This document shows positions 55,703 to 63,896 of a stretch of DNA of 64,000 nucleotides, piece by piece (position 1 is the stretch's first letter; each line of letters opens with the position of its first letter). The notes beneath the pieces are model-generated. The model saw only the letters and a program-made list of their open reading frames with translations. It was not told the DNA's origin and did not search any database. The DNA is taken from contig WHTU01000009.1 of assembly GCA_009377575.1 (NCBI GenBank), positions 25,825 to 89,824 on the forward strand, written 5' to 3'. A program made the position numbers and the translations under genes. The stretch comes from Nitrososphaeraceae archaeon. Lineage in GTDB: Archaea; Thermoproteota; Nitrososphaeria; Nitrososphaerales; Nitrososphaeraceae.

Positions 55703-56181
55703 ATGTCACAAGGTTTATTCGTTATCTAATTTTATTGTATTTGATGGGATGACAAATGAGTTGACTTATATTCTTCCAATATCGTTGAAATAGACTGTTA
55801 TTAATAAAAATAAGATTGCGGTAAATACACATAAATTATCTTAATACCATTTCATTTGATTCGATGATTCAATTGTTAGAAAGTTGATGTTCCCAATAAA
55901 GAGAGGTCATTGATATACGATCATTATTAATTGAGAATGGAGGTCCCAAATTAGAAATACAGTTGCAAGGGAAGGGAGATTTAGTGCAAGAATAGAGATA
56001 ACTGAAATTTGTACTGATTGGAACATGCAAAGATCTGAAGGTATTACGTATACGCGATCATGATCTTAGATCGTAGTTTAAATTCCCCGTAACATGTTGA
56101 TCTCTATCACTGTAAAAATGAAAGGTCTTGCGACGGGGATTTTCAATCACCACTACAATAGTGTCACGATTCTTCTACTGT
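55703..56181. other. Intergenic region, nothing recognised
   Basis: About 480 AT-rich bases between two minus-strand genes. Only short frames. The region next to 55702 should hold the promoter of the hypothetical gene. Confidence 0.4.
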
Positions 56182-57066
56182 TTATTTGAAAAAGTCTGAG
56201 AGACTTGTCTGCTTTGTACTGATCTTGTGGTTATTCACACTCTCATCGTGACTCTCTTCCAGATCCTCCTTTAGGACATATTCATCTCCCCATTTTACTT
56301 CTTGAAGGCCCAACAATTGTCTGAAGATATTTACTGTACCAGGACCAAAGCCTGCGTAATGATTGTTTGCAGCAACGATAGCGAACTTAACATTGGATAA
56401 ATTTCCTTCATTGGTATCGACCTTGAAGTTTCGCGCGACCTTCTTCATTTCCTTTATTCTATCAATCTGGATTTGTCCAAAATCTTTTTCTTGAATACTT
56501 CTATCACCAATGAATCTTACGTAAACAAAATCTGAAGTGACTATTGGAGGAGTATGTATATCTGCAACTTGACTCCATACAAGGCATATCTTATTGTTTG
56601 CGAAAAAATTGTACGCGAGATCTTGAAACCATGACCTATGCCTTACTTCTACGGCGTATCTGAAGCCTCTGTCAAGGTGCGGAAGGATACTTCTCAGGGC
56701 ATCTAAACCTTCTACAATTTGTATAGATGGTGGCAATTGAATCAAGAATGTCAGTAATTTCTCTTTTAGTTCAGATATTGAGTCAAATAAGTAATCCAGT
56801 TGATCCTCATCGATATTCAATAGCCTGTTGTCATGTGTTATAACCTTAGGGAATTTTGCAGTGAATCGAAAGTTCTTTGGAGTCCTCTTATACCAATTCT
56901 TTACCATAAATTTGTTAGGAATTCTGTAGAAGGTAGAATCAATCTCAACATAATCAAAGATTTTAGAATAATATCTTAACCACTTCGAGTTTTCAATATC
57001 TTTAGGATAAAATAGGCCCTGCCATGATGTATAACTCCAACCAGAACATCCGATGTAGTATTGCAA
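56182..57066 (-). CDS. DUF72 family protein (YecE-like TIM barrel)
   Basis: 294 aa. Family hallmarks: YYIGCSGWSYTSWQGLFYP at the N-terminus, YVEIDSTFYRIPN, NFRFTAKFPKVITHD, LLTFLIQLPPS, YAVEVRHRSWF and FVYVRFIGDR, plus YAGFGPGTVNIFRQLL near the end. TIM-barrel protein of unknown biochemical role, often near DNA repair genes in other organisms. The C-terminal 40 residues are a polar extension. Confidence 0.88.
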   Translation of the reverse strand: MQYYIGCSGWSYTSWQGLFYPKDIENSKWLRYYSKIFDYVEIDSTFYRIPNKFMVKNWYKRTPKNFRFTAKFPKVITHDNRLLNIDEDQLDYLFDSISELKEKLLTFLIQLPPSIQIVEGLDALRSILPHLDRGFRYAVEVRHRSWFQDLAYNFFANNKICLVWSQVADIHTPPIVTSDFVYVRFIGDRSIQEKDFGQIQIDRIKEMKKVARNFKVDTNEGNLSNVKFAIVAANNHYAGFGPGTVNIFRQLLGLQEVKWGDEYVLKEDLEESHDESVNNHKISTKQTSLSDFFK

Positions 57067-57110
57067 GTCCTCTTAGTATATCCAAAAGAACTTGATTGGA
57101 TAATAGCTTT

Positions 57111-57251
57111 ATGTCTACCCCTGACAACAATGATGATAACGACGGTTGGGACGATAGTTATTATGGTGCAGTTTTTCTTGGTGACGGAGGTAATGGACCT
57201 TTTAGCGAAGGGAAGTACGACAACTGCCGAGATTCGACAAGCACAGTCTGA
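57111..57251 (+). CDS. Small acidic protein
   Basis: 46 aa. MSTPDNNDDNDGWDDSYYGA, then FLGDGGNGPFSEGKYDNCRD: Asp/Gly/Asn-rich, low complexity, coding-like. The longer overlapping frame (57061-57402) has shadow composition. Function unknown. Confidence 0.4.
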   Translation: MSTPDNNDDNDGWDDSYYGAVFLGDGGNGPFSEGKYDNCRDSTSTV

Positions 57252-57410
57252 TTCCTTGGTTAGTCAAAGCATATGCCAAAAGCAAATTTACCGGTCCTCA
57301 CGTGTCAAAACTTGTCACAAATCAATCGGCATTAGCTTTAGGTATATTACTCAAAATATATTGCGTATTCAATCTACTTTAGTATATAGCAAGTCTCATT
57401 AGCTTCCACT

Positions 57411-57614
57411 TTGGTACTCACTGATCTGATACTTCCACTAATTATCAACCCCAACGAAAAAATAAGTCGTATACTCAAAATAATCGAAGCTAAACAGAAT
57501 GGACTTTGCGTTTCTTGTAAAGGGCGTATCACACATGATCATGCTATCGTAAGTAGTGGGCGTCCAAGACATTACTATCACAAATACTGCGCGATCAAAC
57601 ATAATATTATTTAG
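57411..57614 (+). CDS. Small Cys/His protein
   Basis: 67 aa, TTG start. LCVSCKGRITHDHAIVSSGR then RHYYHKYCAIKH: C-x2-C with His and terminal Cys, a plausible zinc site of the kind seen in HNH-like or LIM-like mini-domains. Function unknown. Confidence 0.5.
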   Translation: MVLTDLILPLIINPNEKISRILKIIEAKQNGLCVSCKGRITHDHAIVSSGRPRHYYHKYCAIKHNII

Positions 57615-57716
57615 CTGTTCAACTCTAATTCATCGGTAATAGAATTTCCTTGACGTATAGAATACTACCAAATGATCTATTTCAACTGGAAATAAACTGA
57701 ATAATTCAAAAGAAGT

Positions 57717-57857
57717 ATGAGAAGTGATACTATTATAGTTATTGTATTACATGATAGTGACTCACTAGCGTTTGTCATTCAAAAATTGTTTAACAATGTA
57801 TTAGGCCCGGAGATGTATGAACTGGTATTAATTGCATTCATCAGTAACAGAAAATAG
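57717..57857 (+). CDS. Possible small protein
   Basis: 46 aa, ATG start. MRSDTIIVIVLHDSDSLAFV, then IQKLFNNVLGPEMYELVLIA; alternating hydrophobic pattern. No motif; moderate coding character only. Confidence 0.3.
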   Translation: MRSDTIIVIVLHDSDSLAFVIQKLFNNVLGPEMYELVLIAFISNRK

Positions 57858-58079
57858 CAATAGAGAATTTACTATAGTTCACATCTGTGAGCTCTATTGT
57901 CCGGTGGTGAATCTGGGTACAGGTAATTGAACAATCAAACTTCGATTTAATCAGGACTGACTAATATGAATATTTTGGATCAAGACTAATGGGTTAGTTC
58001 ATACTACTTTCATATCGCAATTCCTATATTGGGAGCCTTAATGAATTACCGACATAGTGAGTGAGGTCCTGGAAGGATA

Positions 58080-58280
58080 ATGAGCAATAGTTTCTCAAGG
58101 CCTGCAGAAAACGGCAAAGAATGCATAGCAGATATTACTTGCACGGTCATAGATGGAGACGATATTACAATAGTAGGAGTTTTGGCAATAATTGAAAAAA
58201 ATGCAAAGGCAGAAGATGAGAGCATAAAGAGCTAGATTAGTTCTATGCGGGGTAGATTTGCTAATACAGAGGTAGTATAA
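58080..58280 (+). pseudogene. TRAM-domain paralogue with in-frame TAG
   Basis: Starting MSNSFSRPAENGKECIADIT it aligns without gaps to the intact TRAM protein at 63432: SFSRPAENGKE/SFSKPVETGKE, IEKNAKAEDESIKS/FVKNAKAGDKNIKI, then TAG (58233-58235) exactly where the intact copy has Lys, then ISSMRGRFANTEVV/INSVGSRFATAEKV. A degenerate second copy; the glycine-rich RNA-binding loop (GRAGDGIARIEG) is also lost (VIDGDDITIVGV). Confidence 0.6.
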
Positions 58281-58423
58281 AGTTCAACGGGTTTGACCTA
58301 GGTTTTTTTATGTATCTAAGAATAAATTAATTCAAAAGAGGATATTCTATTTTAGCTATTCCTGGAGTAAGTATTAACTTCTATTTTCATCTGATAGTTG
58401 GATTGCTTCAATCTTGCAATATC

Positions 58424-58603
58424 TCATGTTTTCCATAATGTAATGATAGGAAGGGGTTTTGGAAGCTCATTCGCAGCTTCTTGATGAGATTGCTGGGGAA
58501 CAGCTATTTCCAATACTAGCAAAGTCATGACTATAGCCAGAACAGCATCTGTAAGTGTTATTATACGCTCTCTGCTAATATGATCTCCAACTTCGTGTGT
58601 CAA
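58424..58603 (-). pseudogene. N-terminal fragment of a TMEM175/DUF1211 channel
   Basis: 59 codons from a TTG. ISRERIITLTDAVLAIVMTL then LVLEIAVPQ is the first transmembrane helix and R-xxx-FSDAVFAIxxTLLVLEI signature of the TMEM175 (DUF1211) potassium-channel family. The five following helices are absent. A truncated relic. Confidence 0.6.
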
Positions 58604-58883
58604 TCCATTGTTGCTATTAAAGAGAGTCTAGAGATTGTATTATGAAATTTGATCCTTTATGATGATTCTAAATTCCTCTTATCAAAAATGCAGTGTACAA
58701 CAATAAACGTGTCTGCAAGACTAGTCCCGTGATTGGACGCAACAGAACGAATTACGTGGTAACGAGAATGCGCTGTCACATGTAGCAGAGCGAGCGAGCA
58801 TTCCCTCTCTGTTGCCGTTGCATTGCCAAAAGAATTAATATGTAGATAAAGTCTTAAATTAAGCTTAGTATTATAAGGCTACT

Positions 58884-59534
58884 GTGTCTTCTACAACTAC
58901 TTACCAATCTGATGCAAGCTTACCGTCTCCTTCTTGGAAGATCGAAGGTGATTATTTTGAAGGTTGTAATTGTGATGTAATTTGCCTGTGTATATTTCTG
59001 GCTGATCCTGATGAAGGCTTTTGTGATGTGATCCCTGCATGGCATATCAAAAAAGGAAACTTTGGTAATATTGGTTTAGATGATCTTAATGTGGTTGCTT
59101 TCTTTCATGCTCCTGGAAACATGTTGACTGGCCCAAAGTGGAAAGTTGCGATGTATATTGACCAGCGAGCAACAGGTGAACAGTTGGACGCTATCACTAA
59201 GATTTACTCTGGGCAATCTGGTGGCTTCTTTGGAGTAGCAAAGAATCTGTTTGGGGAAATATTAGGTATTAAACAGTCTCCGATTGAGTTTGGCGTTATA
59301 GGAAGGCAAAGAAGCTTGCGAATTAGGGATTCATTAGAATTAGATATAGAAGGAATCAAAGGAGCTGACCAAGACAGGGAAGCTCTTGTTACTAATCCAG
59401 CATTTTCAGCAGTACCTAATAGTGATTTGACAGTCGCACGCTCAACTAAAAACACCTACAATGATTTTGGATTCGAATGGAGCAATTCAGGCAAGAATGG
59501 ATTCTACTGCAATTTCAAATATTCTTCTACTTAG
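58884..59534 (+). CDS. DUF1326 family protein
   Basis: 216 aa, GTG start. WKIEGDYFEGCNCDVICLCI near the N-terminus is the Cys-rich DUF1326 signature (usually CNCxxxCPC; here CNCDVICLC). Later PKWKVAMYIDQRATGEQLDA, and KIYSGQSGGFFG match the family. Possible metal binding; function unknown. A TATA-like stretch precedes the start. Intact. Confidence 0.8.
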   Translation: MSSTTTYQSDASLPSPSWKIEGDYFEGCNCDVICLCIFLADPDEGFCDVIPAWHIKKGNFGNIGLDDLNVVAFFHAPGNMLTGPKWKVAMYIDQRATGEQLDAITKIYSGQSGGFFGVAKNLFGEILGIKQSPIEFGVIGRQRSLRIRDSLELDIEGIKGADQDREALVTNPAFSAVPNSDLTVARSTKNTYNDFGFEWSNSGKNGFYCNFKYSST

Positions 59535-59603
59535 CTTGCTCAGCTTTGCTATCCGCCAGTTGACTCCTATTGAGCTACCTACCAGGTACATTGAATCTCA
59601 TGA

Positions 59604-59795
59604 TTGGCAGAACGAAAAATGGAGGAAAATAAGGGTTTGAGACGAACAAAATTCCGTGCCCAATCTGAACAGGTTTGTTTTATTGCTAATAGGAATGATG
59701 GCGCATGCCGCTCAAATTTGAAGTTATACCTGTCCAACTTAACTTTGTCAATTGAAGAAGTTAATCAAGGGAGATTAACATCGGATTCGCAATAA
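59604..59795 (+). CDS. Possible small hypothetical protein
   Basis: 63 aa, TTG start (ATG five codons in). Charged N-terminus, CFIANRNDGACRSNLKLYLS in the middle. No family. Weak start signals. Confidence 0.3.
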   Translation: MAERKMEENKGLRRTKFRAQSEQVCFIANRNDGACRSNLKLYLSNLTLSIEEVNQGRLTSDSQ

Positions 59796-59868
59796 AAAGT
59801 ATGGAATTAGAAAAGCCAAGAAATATCGTCGTGTTGACGACGGCTAAAGGAGTAAAACTTAATGCCAT

Positions 59869-60003
59869 ATGGAAACAGAAGAAGGATAGTATATTGTTGA
59901 GTCAGAGGATCGAGGAATTTCGAACATTGGGATATTAAATACGCTTACGCCACGTCAATTTCAAGACGCTCTTGACAAAGGAGAGTACTCTTTTGAGTGG
60001 TAA
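59869..60003 (+). pseudogene. Small ORF with early in-frame TAG
   Basis: From an ATG at 59869, preceded at a suitable distance by AAAGGAG: METEEG, TAG (59887-59889), then YIVESEDRGISNIGILNTLT and PRQFQDALDKGEYSFEW to TAA at 60001. The downstream part looks coding. An alternative 45-codon frame (59801-59938) overlaps. Interpretation is tentative. Confidence 0.3.
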
Positions 60004-60372
60004 GTAAAGATATATTAACAGCAGTTACTAGCGGGGGGGGTTGAATATTCAATCTTGTATTTCAGAAACGTTTGTGTTTAATCAGTGAAGAATGTGAACT
60101 CATTCTGTATTTTTGCCAGTTATTCTTAGTCCCAATGAAAGATGTTTTTATTGTAATTGCAATAGGTTAACGCCTCACCTAAAAGTACAGAACTATTAAA
60201 TCTATCCAAGTTAGAATCAGTTGAACTCGGGCCCTTAATAGAGCTCAGAAGGGCAGAGATTTCATATGGTGAGCATTAGTAAGATTCTTGTGGATCGGCG
60301 AGATGTACGGTCGGAAGGCAGTCTGAAGTGGTCAATTATCTGGCTAACCCCACGCTCAGTCGAATCAAACGA
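60004..60372. other. Intergenic region
   Basis: About 370 bases with no gene recognised; includes a run of eight G at 60032-60039. Downstream half may hold decayed sequence. Confidence 0.35.
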
Positions 60373-60513
60373 TTAACCACGTAATCTGTCTTGATTAAAT
60401 TCAGGTGAACCGTACTCACTGATCTTAGACTTTCGGTCGTGTGTTTGTTTATGTATTTCAAGACGTCGCTTCTCTTCAAACACGCTTCCACACTTGCTAC
60501 ATCTAAACACCAT
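60373..60513 (-). CDS. Single C2H2 zinc-finger protein
   Basis: 46 aa, ATG start. RCSKCGSVFEEKRRLEIHKQ followed by THD is a classical C2H2 finger (C-x2-C-x12-H-x3-H) with the Phe and Leu core residues. The polar tail is 20 residues. Single-finger proteins occur in archaeal viruses and thaumarchaea as small DNA-binding regulators. Confidence 0.7.
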   Translation of the reverse strand: MVFRCSKCGSVFEEKRRLEIHKQTHDRKSKISEYGSPEFNQDRLRG

Positions 60514-60621
60514 TCGTATCTTTATTCAATGAAAAGAGATATACATTTATCGGAATTCGATAACAATGATGTTCATACATCGTTTTACTATTGTCTTTCA
60601 ATCAGTGGACATATGCCCTTC

Positions 60622-60813
60622 TCAGTTAGTACCCAATAGACGATGACAGCTATGACTATACGAGCAGTTACTGGAACAACTGCAAGGATGGCTTTCAAAT
60701 CCCAATTTATCCAACATCCGTGTATCTGACGTTGCAGCCAACCATATGCATGCAGAAAGAATGATTATCGTGATTGACAAAGCTAGAAGACTAATTTTAT
60801 GAAACTTATCCAT
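60622..60813 (-). CDS. Small membrane protein
   Basis: 63 aa, ATG start. One hydrophobic helix (KISLLALSITIIILSACIWL, about residues 6-25) and a Cys/Ser-rich tail CSCSSNCSYSHSCHR, which could bind metal or be the frameshifted end of a longer protein. Confidence 0.4.
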   Translation of the reverse strand: MDKFHKISLLALSITIIILSACIWLAATSDTRMLDKLGFESHPCSCSSNCSYSHSCHRLLGTN

Positions 60814-60985
60814 TATTTTATTACAATCTATTACCTCGTTGTTCTTTATATTACTGCGGGCTAATACTGGTATGGAAGCCGGCGAAATACGATCGCCTGC
60901 ATTTCACCAATTTTTAATAGTAGATTGTCTGATAGGCAGCTTCTTGTGAGATCTAGCCAAATAGGTACAAAATAACATATTATAG

Positions 60986-61162
60986 CAGTCAGTAGCGATA
61001 GACGTTGAGGCAGTCGCAACTGATAAAAACCATGAAACAAGTCGAGCAGTCATACAAGTAAATGACTGTGGCAATGAATTCTTGGCAGAGAATATTGGAT
61101 GTCAAAACACTGCTTCTCAGATTCAAGGTGACTAGAACGTAGTAACTCCAGTAACAGACTAA
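60986..61162 (+). pseudogene. Remnant of a secreted QIQGD-type protein
   Basis: The frame reads VNDCGNEFLAENIGCQNTAS and QIQGD, TAG (61133-61135), then NVVTPVTD to TAA. It parallels 62205-62363 (GNGKPPLNVFCQNIGSQVQG DENTLV), where the TAG position is Glu. No start codon. Thaumarchaeal surface proteins of this type are longer with a signal peptide; this is a relic. Confidence 0.45.
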
Positions 61163-61424
61163 GTATTCCCAGCCTTCCCAAGACGAAGAAAAGATCAAGT
61201 CAACAATAATTATTTTTATTACTATACTCATAATGCGTCTCCCAATATTTCTAAGTGATCTTTGTCAGCGAACTAGCATGCTTCCTTACAGTTAAGACTT
61301 AAATGTCAATATTGGTCTCGTTTTGAATCTTGGTTGCTTCAATATCTTTTACGACTGAAGTTAGACTAGCAGCTATAGTTTCAAAAATAAGGGAATGGGT
61401 AGTTGTTCTATTAAAGACCTTCGT

Positions 61425-61790
61425 CTAGCTACTTCCATCCTTGGCGTATTCTTTTAGGCCAGTAAAATCAATTCCAACCACAGGTTCATTTCCAACAACC
61501 CAAGCATTGTGTCCCGGTGGAATTACTGCAGCATCTCCTGGACCAAATTCTTCTTCACCGTCATCCATGACTACTTTAATTCTACCAGAAATTATGTACT
61601 GTGTATGAGGTGCTTGACAACTGTCAGTTTTTACGATGGGTTACACACATTTTTCCCAGCTCCAACCTGGTTCCAATACAGCCCGACCGATTGTAATGTC
61701 ACCAAGGTTTACAAGCTCGATCTTGCCTTTCTCAAAGGTCCGTGTTTCATCCGGTGAAGAATCTAGACTCTTTTTCTGCATTTTTGCCAT
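61425..61790 (-). pseudogene. Cupin-domain gene with internal TAA
   Basis: From the ATG at 61790 the reading MAKMQKKSLDSSPDETRTFE ... IGRAVLEPGWSWEKCV reaches TAA (61641-61643) and continues PIVKTDSCQAPHTQYIISGR, IKVVMDDGEEEFGPGDAAVI and PPGHNAWVVGNEPVVGIDFT to TAG. All cupin motifs (PHTQYIISG, GDAAVIPPGHNAW) are intact except for the one stop, where Lys (AAA) would be expected before PIVKTD. Confidence 0.65.
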
Positions 61791-62010
61791 TTACTGTATA
61801 TGAGAGTGTCTTCTTATAATAATAGCGATCGTCTGACCATTATTGTACAGTCTCCCCCGTGCTCGTCGTATTTTACTAATTATTTCAAAATTGACAAATC
61901 GTGAGTTCGGACATTTCTGCTAATTCATGTAAGGCGTACCCTTCTTTTATCCATGAATCTGTTAGATACTAAGTTCAGAAGTTAGGTCCAGAAGTTAATT
62001 TCCACTTTGA

Positions 62011-62103
62011 ATGAACAGCATTGAAAGGCTATTTGAACGACGATTGGACGCTGATAAAGCAATCTTTTTGAACATTTTGAACGTTCAAGATGTTCAGTAT
62101 TAA
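62011..62103 (+). CDS. Possible 30-aa ORF containing a palindrome
   Basis: MNSIERLFERRLDADKAIFL then NILNVQDVQY. The 28-bp palindrome 62069-62096 lies within its last third, so the frame may be fortuitous. Confidence 0.2.
   Translation: MNSIERLFERRLDADKAIFLNILNVQDVQY
62069..62096. promoter_or_regulatory. 28-bp near-perfect palindrome
   Basis: Outer arms TGAACAT / ATGTTCA flank a perfect 12-bp core TTGAACGTTCAA, with a single mismatched pair (T/G) between. Thirteen of fourteen positions per arm pair. Probable binding site for a dimeric regulator or a recombination/replication signal. Confidence 0.5.
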
Positions 62104-62204
62104 ATTAATCCATAGTCATGGGAGTGTAAACTGTAGACGCGGAGCCAACAGCCTTTGCTTTGTAGGGCGTAGGGCGTAGACATAAGAAGAAAGAATACAA
62201 TTAA

Positions 62205-62363
62205 GTAACTTCACACTCCAATGCATCTGGAAACGGTAAACCACCATTGAATGTCTTCTGCCAAAACATTGGCTCGCAGGTCCAAGGTGATGAAAACACT
62301 TTGGTAGCCAGCGGTCCCAACAAGTCGAAGAACACTAAGATCACTACGAAGAATCAGAAATAA
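62205..62363 (+). pseudogene. Fragment of a secreted QVQGDEN-type protein
   Basis: 52 codons without a start codon: VTSHSNASGNGKPPLNVFCQ, NIGSQVQGDENTLVASGPNK, SKNTKITTKNQK. Related to the relic at 60986-61162. The upstream stop TAA (62202-62204) and missing signal peptide mark it as a truncated copy. Just upstream TAGGGCG is repeated twice (about 62163-62177). Confidence 0.45.
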
Positions 62364-62846
62364 GATAACTTAACTATCTTTTTTTGTCTGCTGCATAGTA
62401 ACGAAGTACTAGAGCATTCACTAATATTAATCAGAATTTATGCCATAACAGAATTACGATTTCTATCTTCTATCATATTTTCTTAGTTATCATTAACGTC
62501 AAATCACTAATCATCTATCAATAGTGTATGAATTAAGGGCCGCCTAAGTAGGTGGTGGTATTCGAACCCTTTACGGTAACTACAGAGTTCATAAGACCAT
62601 TTGGCTGTCTCGTCTTCCTAAATTAAAGGGTAACCACAAAGAGGATTGATAAAAACTTTATTGAACTGCATTCGTTTCCACACCTTCGATATCAACGAAA
62701 CCAATCTATCCGTTGCTGGATGGTTAGTTCCTCAGAATATAACTCAAATCATATTCAGAAAGAGATTATTTCTTAGTCATTCCTATTGGCGAATGTGTAT
62801 CTTTGTATTCAAATTTACAATTCTGTCGACCTTTATCTAGACAAAT
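62364..62846. other. Intergenic region
   Basis: About 480 bases downstream of the NHL gene (minus strand). GGTATTCGAACCC at about 62564 looks like a minus-strand tRNA T-loop, but neither T-stem nor acceptor stem can be formed. Nothing else recognised. Confidence 0.4.
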
Positions 62847-63389
62847 TCAAGGAGAGATTACCTTGATAACATCTAGGCCACGATCCGTAAGATATATCTT
62901 GCCATCTGAATCTACATCTAAATCTATATTTGTAATATCTCCAGTATTTTCCCCAGTACTAAATTCCTTAACGAATTTACCACTATTGTCAAATTGCTGG
63001 ATGCGACTATTTCCGCTGTCTGCCACGAAGACATTTCCTTGCGGGAATTGGACCGTCATACCTGTTGGATTATAAAATTGACCTGGGCTAGCTCCACCAG
63101 TTCCCCATATAGTAATTGGGTTACCATTTTCGTCAAATTTTTGTATACGATTATTACCAAAGTCCGCAACAAACAGATTACCAGAGGGATCAACAGCGAT
63201 CCTTCCAGGATTATTAAATTGACCTGGGCCAGCTCCTGCAGTTCCCCATTCATCAACGAAGGTTCCATTACTGGTAAATTTTTGGATTCGGTCATTATTA
63301 GAATCCACCACAAAGACGTAACTAAACTGGAAATTAAAGGAATCCAACAATCTTAGATTTTTTTTAATACTCTTATGACACCAATACAT
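62847..63389 (-). CDS. NHL-repeat protein, 5'-truncated
   Basis: 180 aa. Successive NHL blades: VVDSNNDRIQKFTSNGTFVD, GQFNNPGRIAVDPSGNLFVA, DFGNNRIQKFDENGNPITIW, GQFYNPTGMTVQFPQGNVFV, DSGNSRIQQFDNSGKFV and IDLDVDSDGKIYLTDRG. Such beta-propellers are normally preceded by a signal peptide and more blades; here the frame starts inside a blade after an unrelated MYWCHKSIKKNLRLL segment, so the gene has probably lost its 5' end. Confidence 0.7.
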   Translation of the reverse strand: MYWCHKSIKKNLRLLDSFNFQFSYVFVVDSNNDRIQKFTSNGTFVDEWGTAGAGPGQFNNPGRIAVDPSGNLFVADFGNNRIQKFDENGNPITIWGTGGASPGQFYNPTGMTVQFPQGNVFVADSGNSRIQQFDNSGKFVKEFSTGENTGDITNIDLDVDSDGKIYLTDRGLDVIKVISP

Positions 63390-63431
63390 TAGTTCATATT
63401 GCCATAAAGCTTATTCAATTTTTGACTTTTA

Positions 63432-63689
63432 ATGAGTTACGAACAAAGTACAAGCGGTTCAGCAAGAACAAATAGCAGCTTCTCAAAACCTGTAGAAACA
63501 GGCAAAGAATACACAGTAGACGTTACTGATAACGGTAGAGCAGGAGACGGTATCGCAAGAATAGAAGGTTTAGTAATTTTTGTAAAAAATGCAAAAGCCG
63601 GTGATAAAAACATAAAGATCAAGATTAATTCTGTGGGAAGTAGATTCGCTACTGCAGAAAAAGTAGCAGATTCAACAGATTCAACTTAG
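63432..63689 (+). CDS. TRAM-domain RNA-binding protein
   Basis: 85 aa. Residues about 18-78 form a TRAM beta-barrel: KEYTVDVTDNGRAGDGIARI, EGLVIFVKNAKAGDKNIKIK, INSVGSRFATAEKV. Stand-alone TRAM proteins act as RNA chaperones in archaea. Gln/Ser-rich N-terminus. Group I.1b thaumarchaea carry several copies; a broken paralogue is at 58080-58280. Confidence 0.92.
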   Translation: MSYEQSTSGSARTNSSFSKPVETGKEYTVDVTDNGRAGDGIARIEGLVIFVKNAKAGDKNIKIKINSVGSRFATAEKVADSTDST

Positions 63690-63896
63690 GCTATTGTTAT
63701 TATTGTTAAACTAAACCCCCCCCACCAACTGGAAAGAAGATTTCTATTCTTTCTATCATCTCATTTTTTATTCGTTGACAAAGACTGGTCAAAACCAGTA
63801 CAGATTTTCATTAAAAGATGTTTATACTAGATTAATTTTGATATTGACGGTTAAATGGTAGAAATATGCTATCTTTTCTATTAGTTTCATCAAAAT

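Noticed and set aside
57061..57402. 113-codon plus-strand frame
   Set aside because: No motif; a shorter frame inside it (57111-57251) has better coding character.
60439..60639. 66-codon plus-strand frame
   Set aside because: Antisense to a clear C2H2 zinc-finger ORF.
36987..61162. Genetic-code change with TAG read as an amino acid (e.g. pyrrolysine)
   Set aside because: leuC and L15e, both intact, end with TAG, TAA and TGA interruptions also occur, and thaumarchaea are not known to carry the pyrrolysine system. No pylT-like gene is in the window.
62994..63356. 120-codon plus-strand frame
   Set aside because: Antisense shadow of the NHL-repeat gene.
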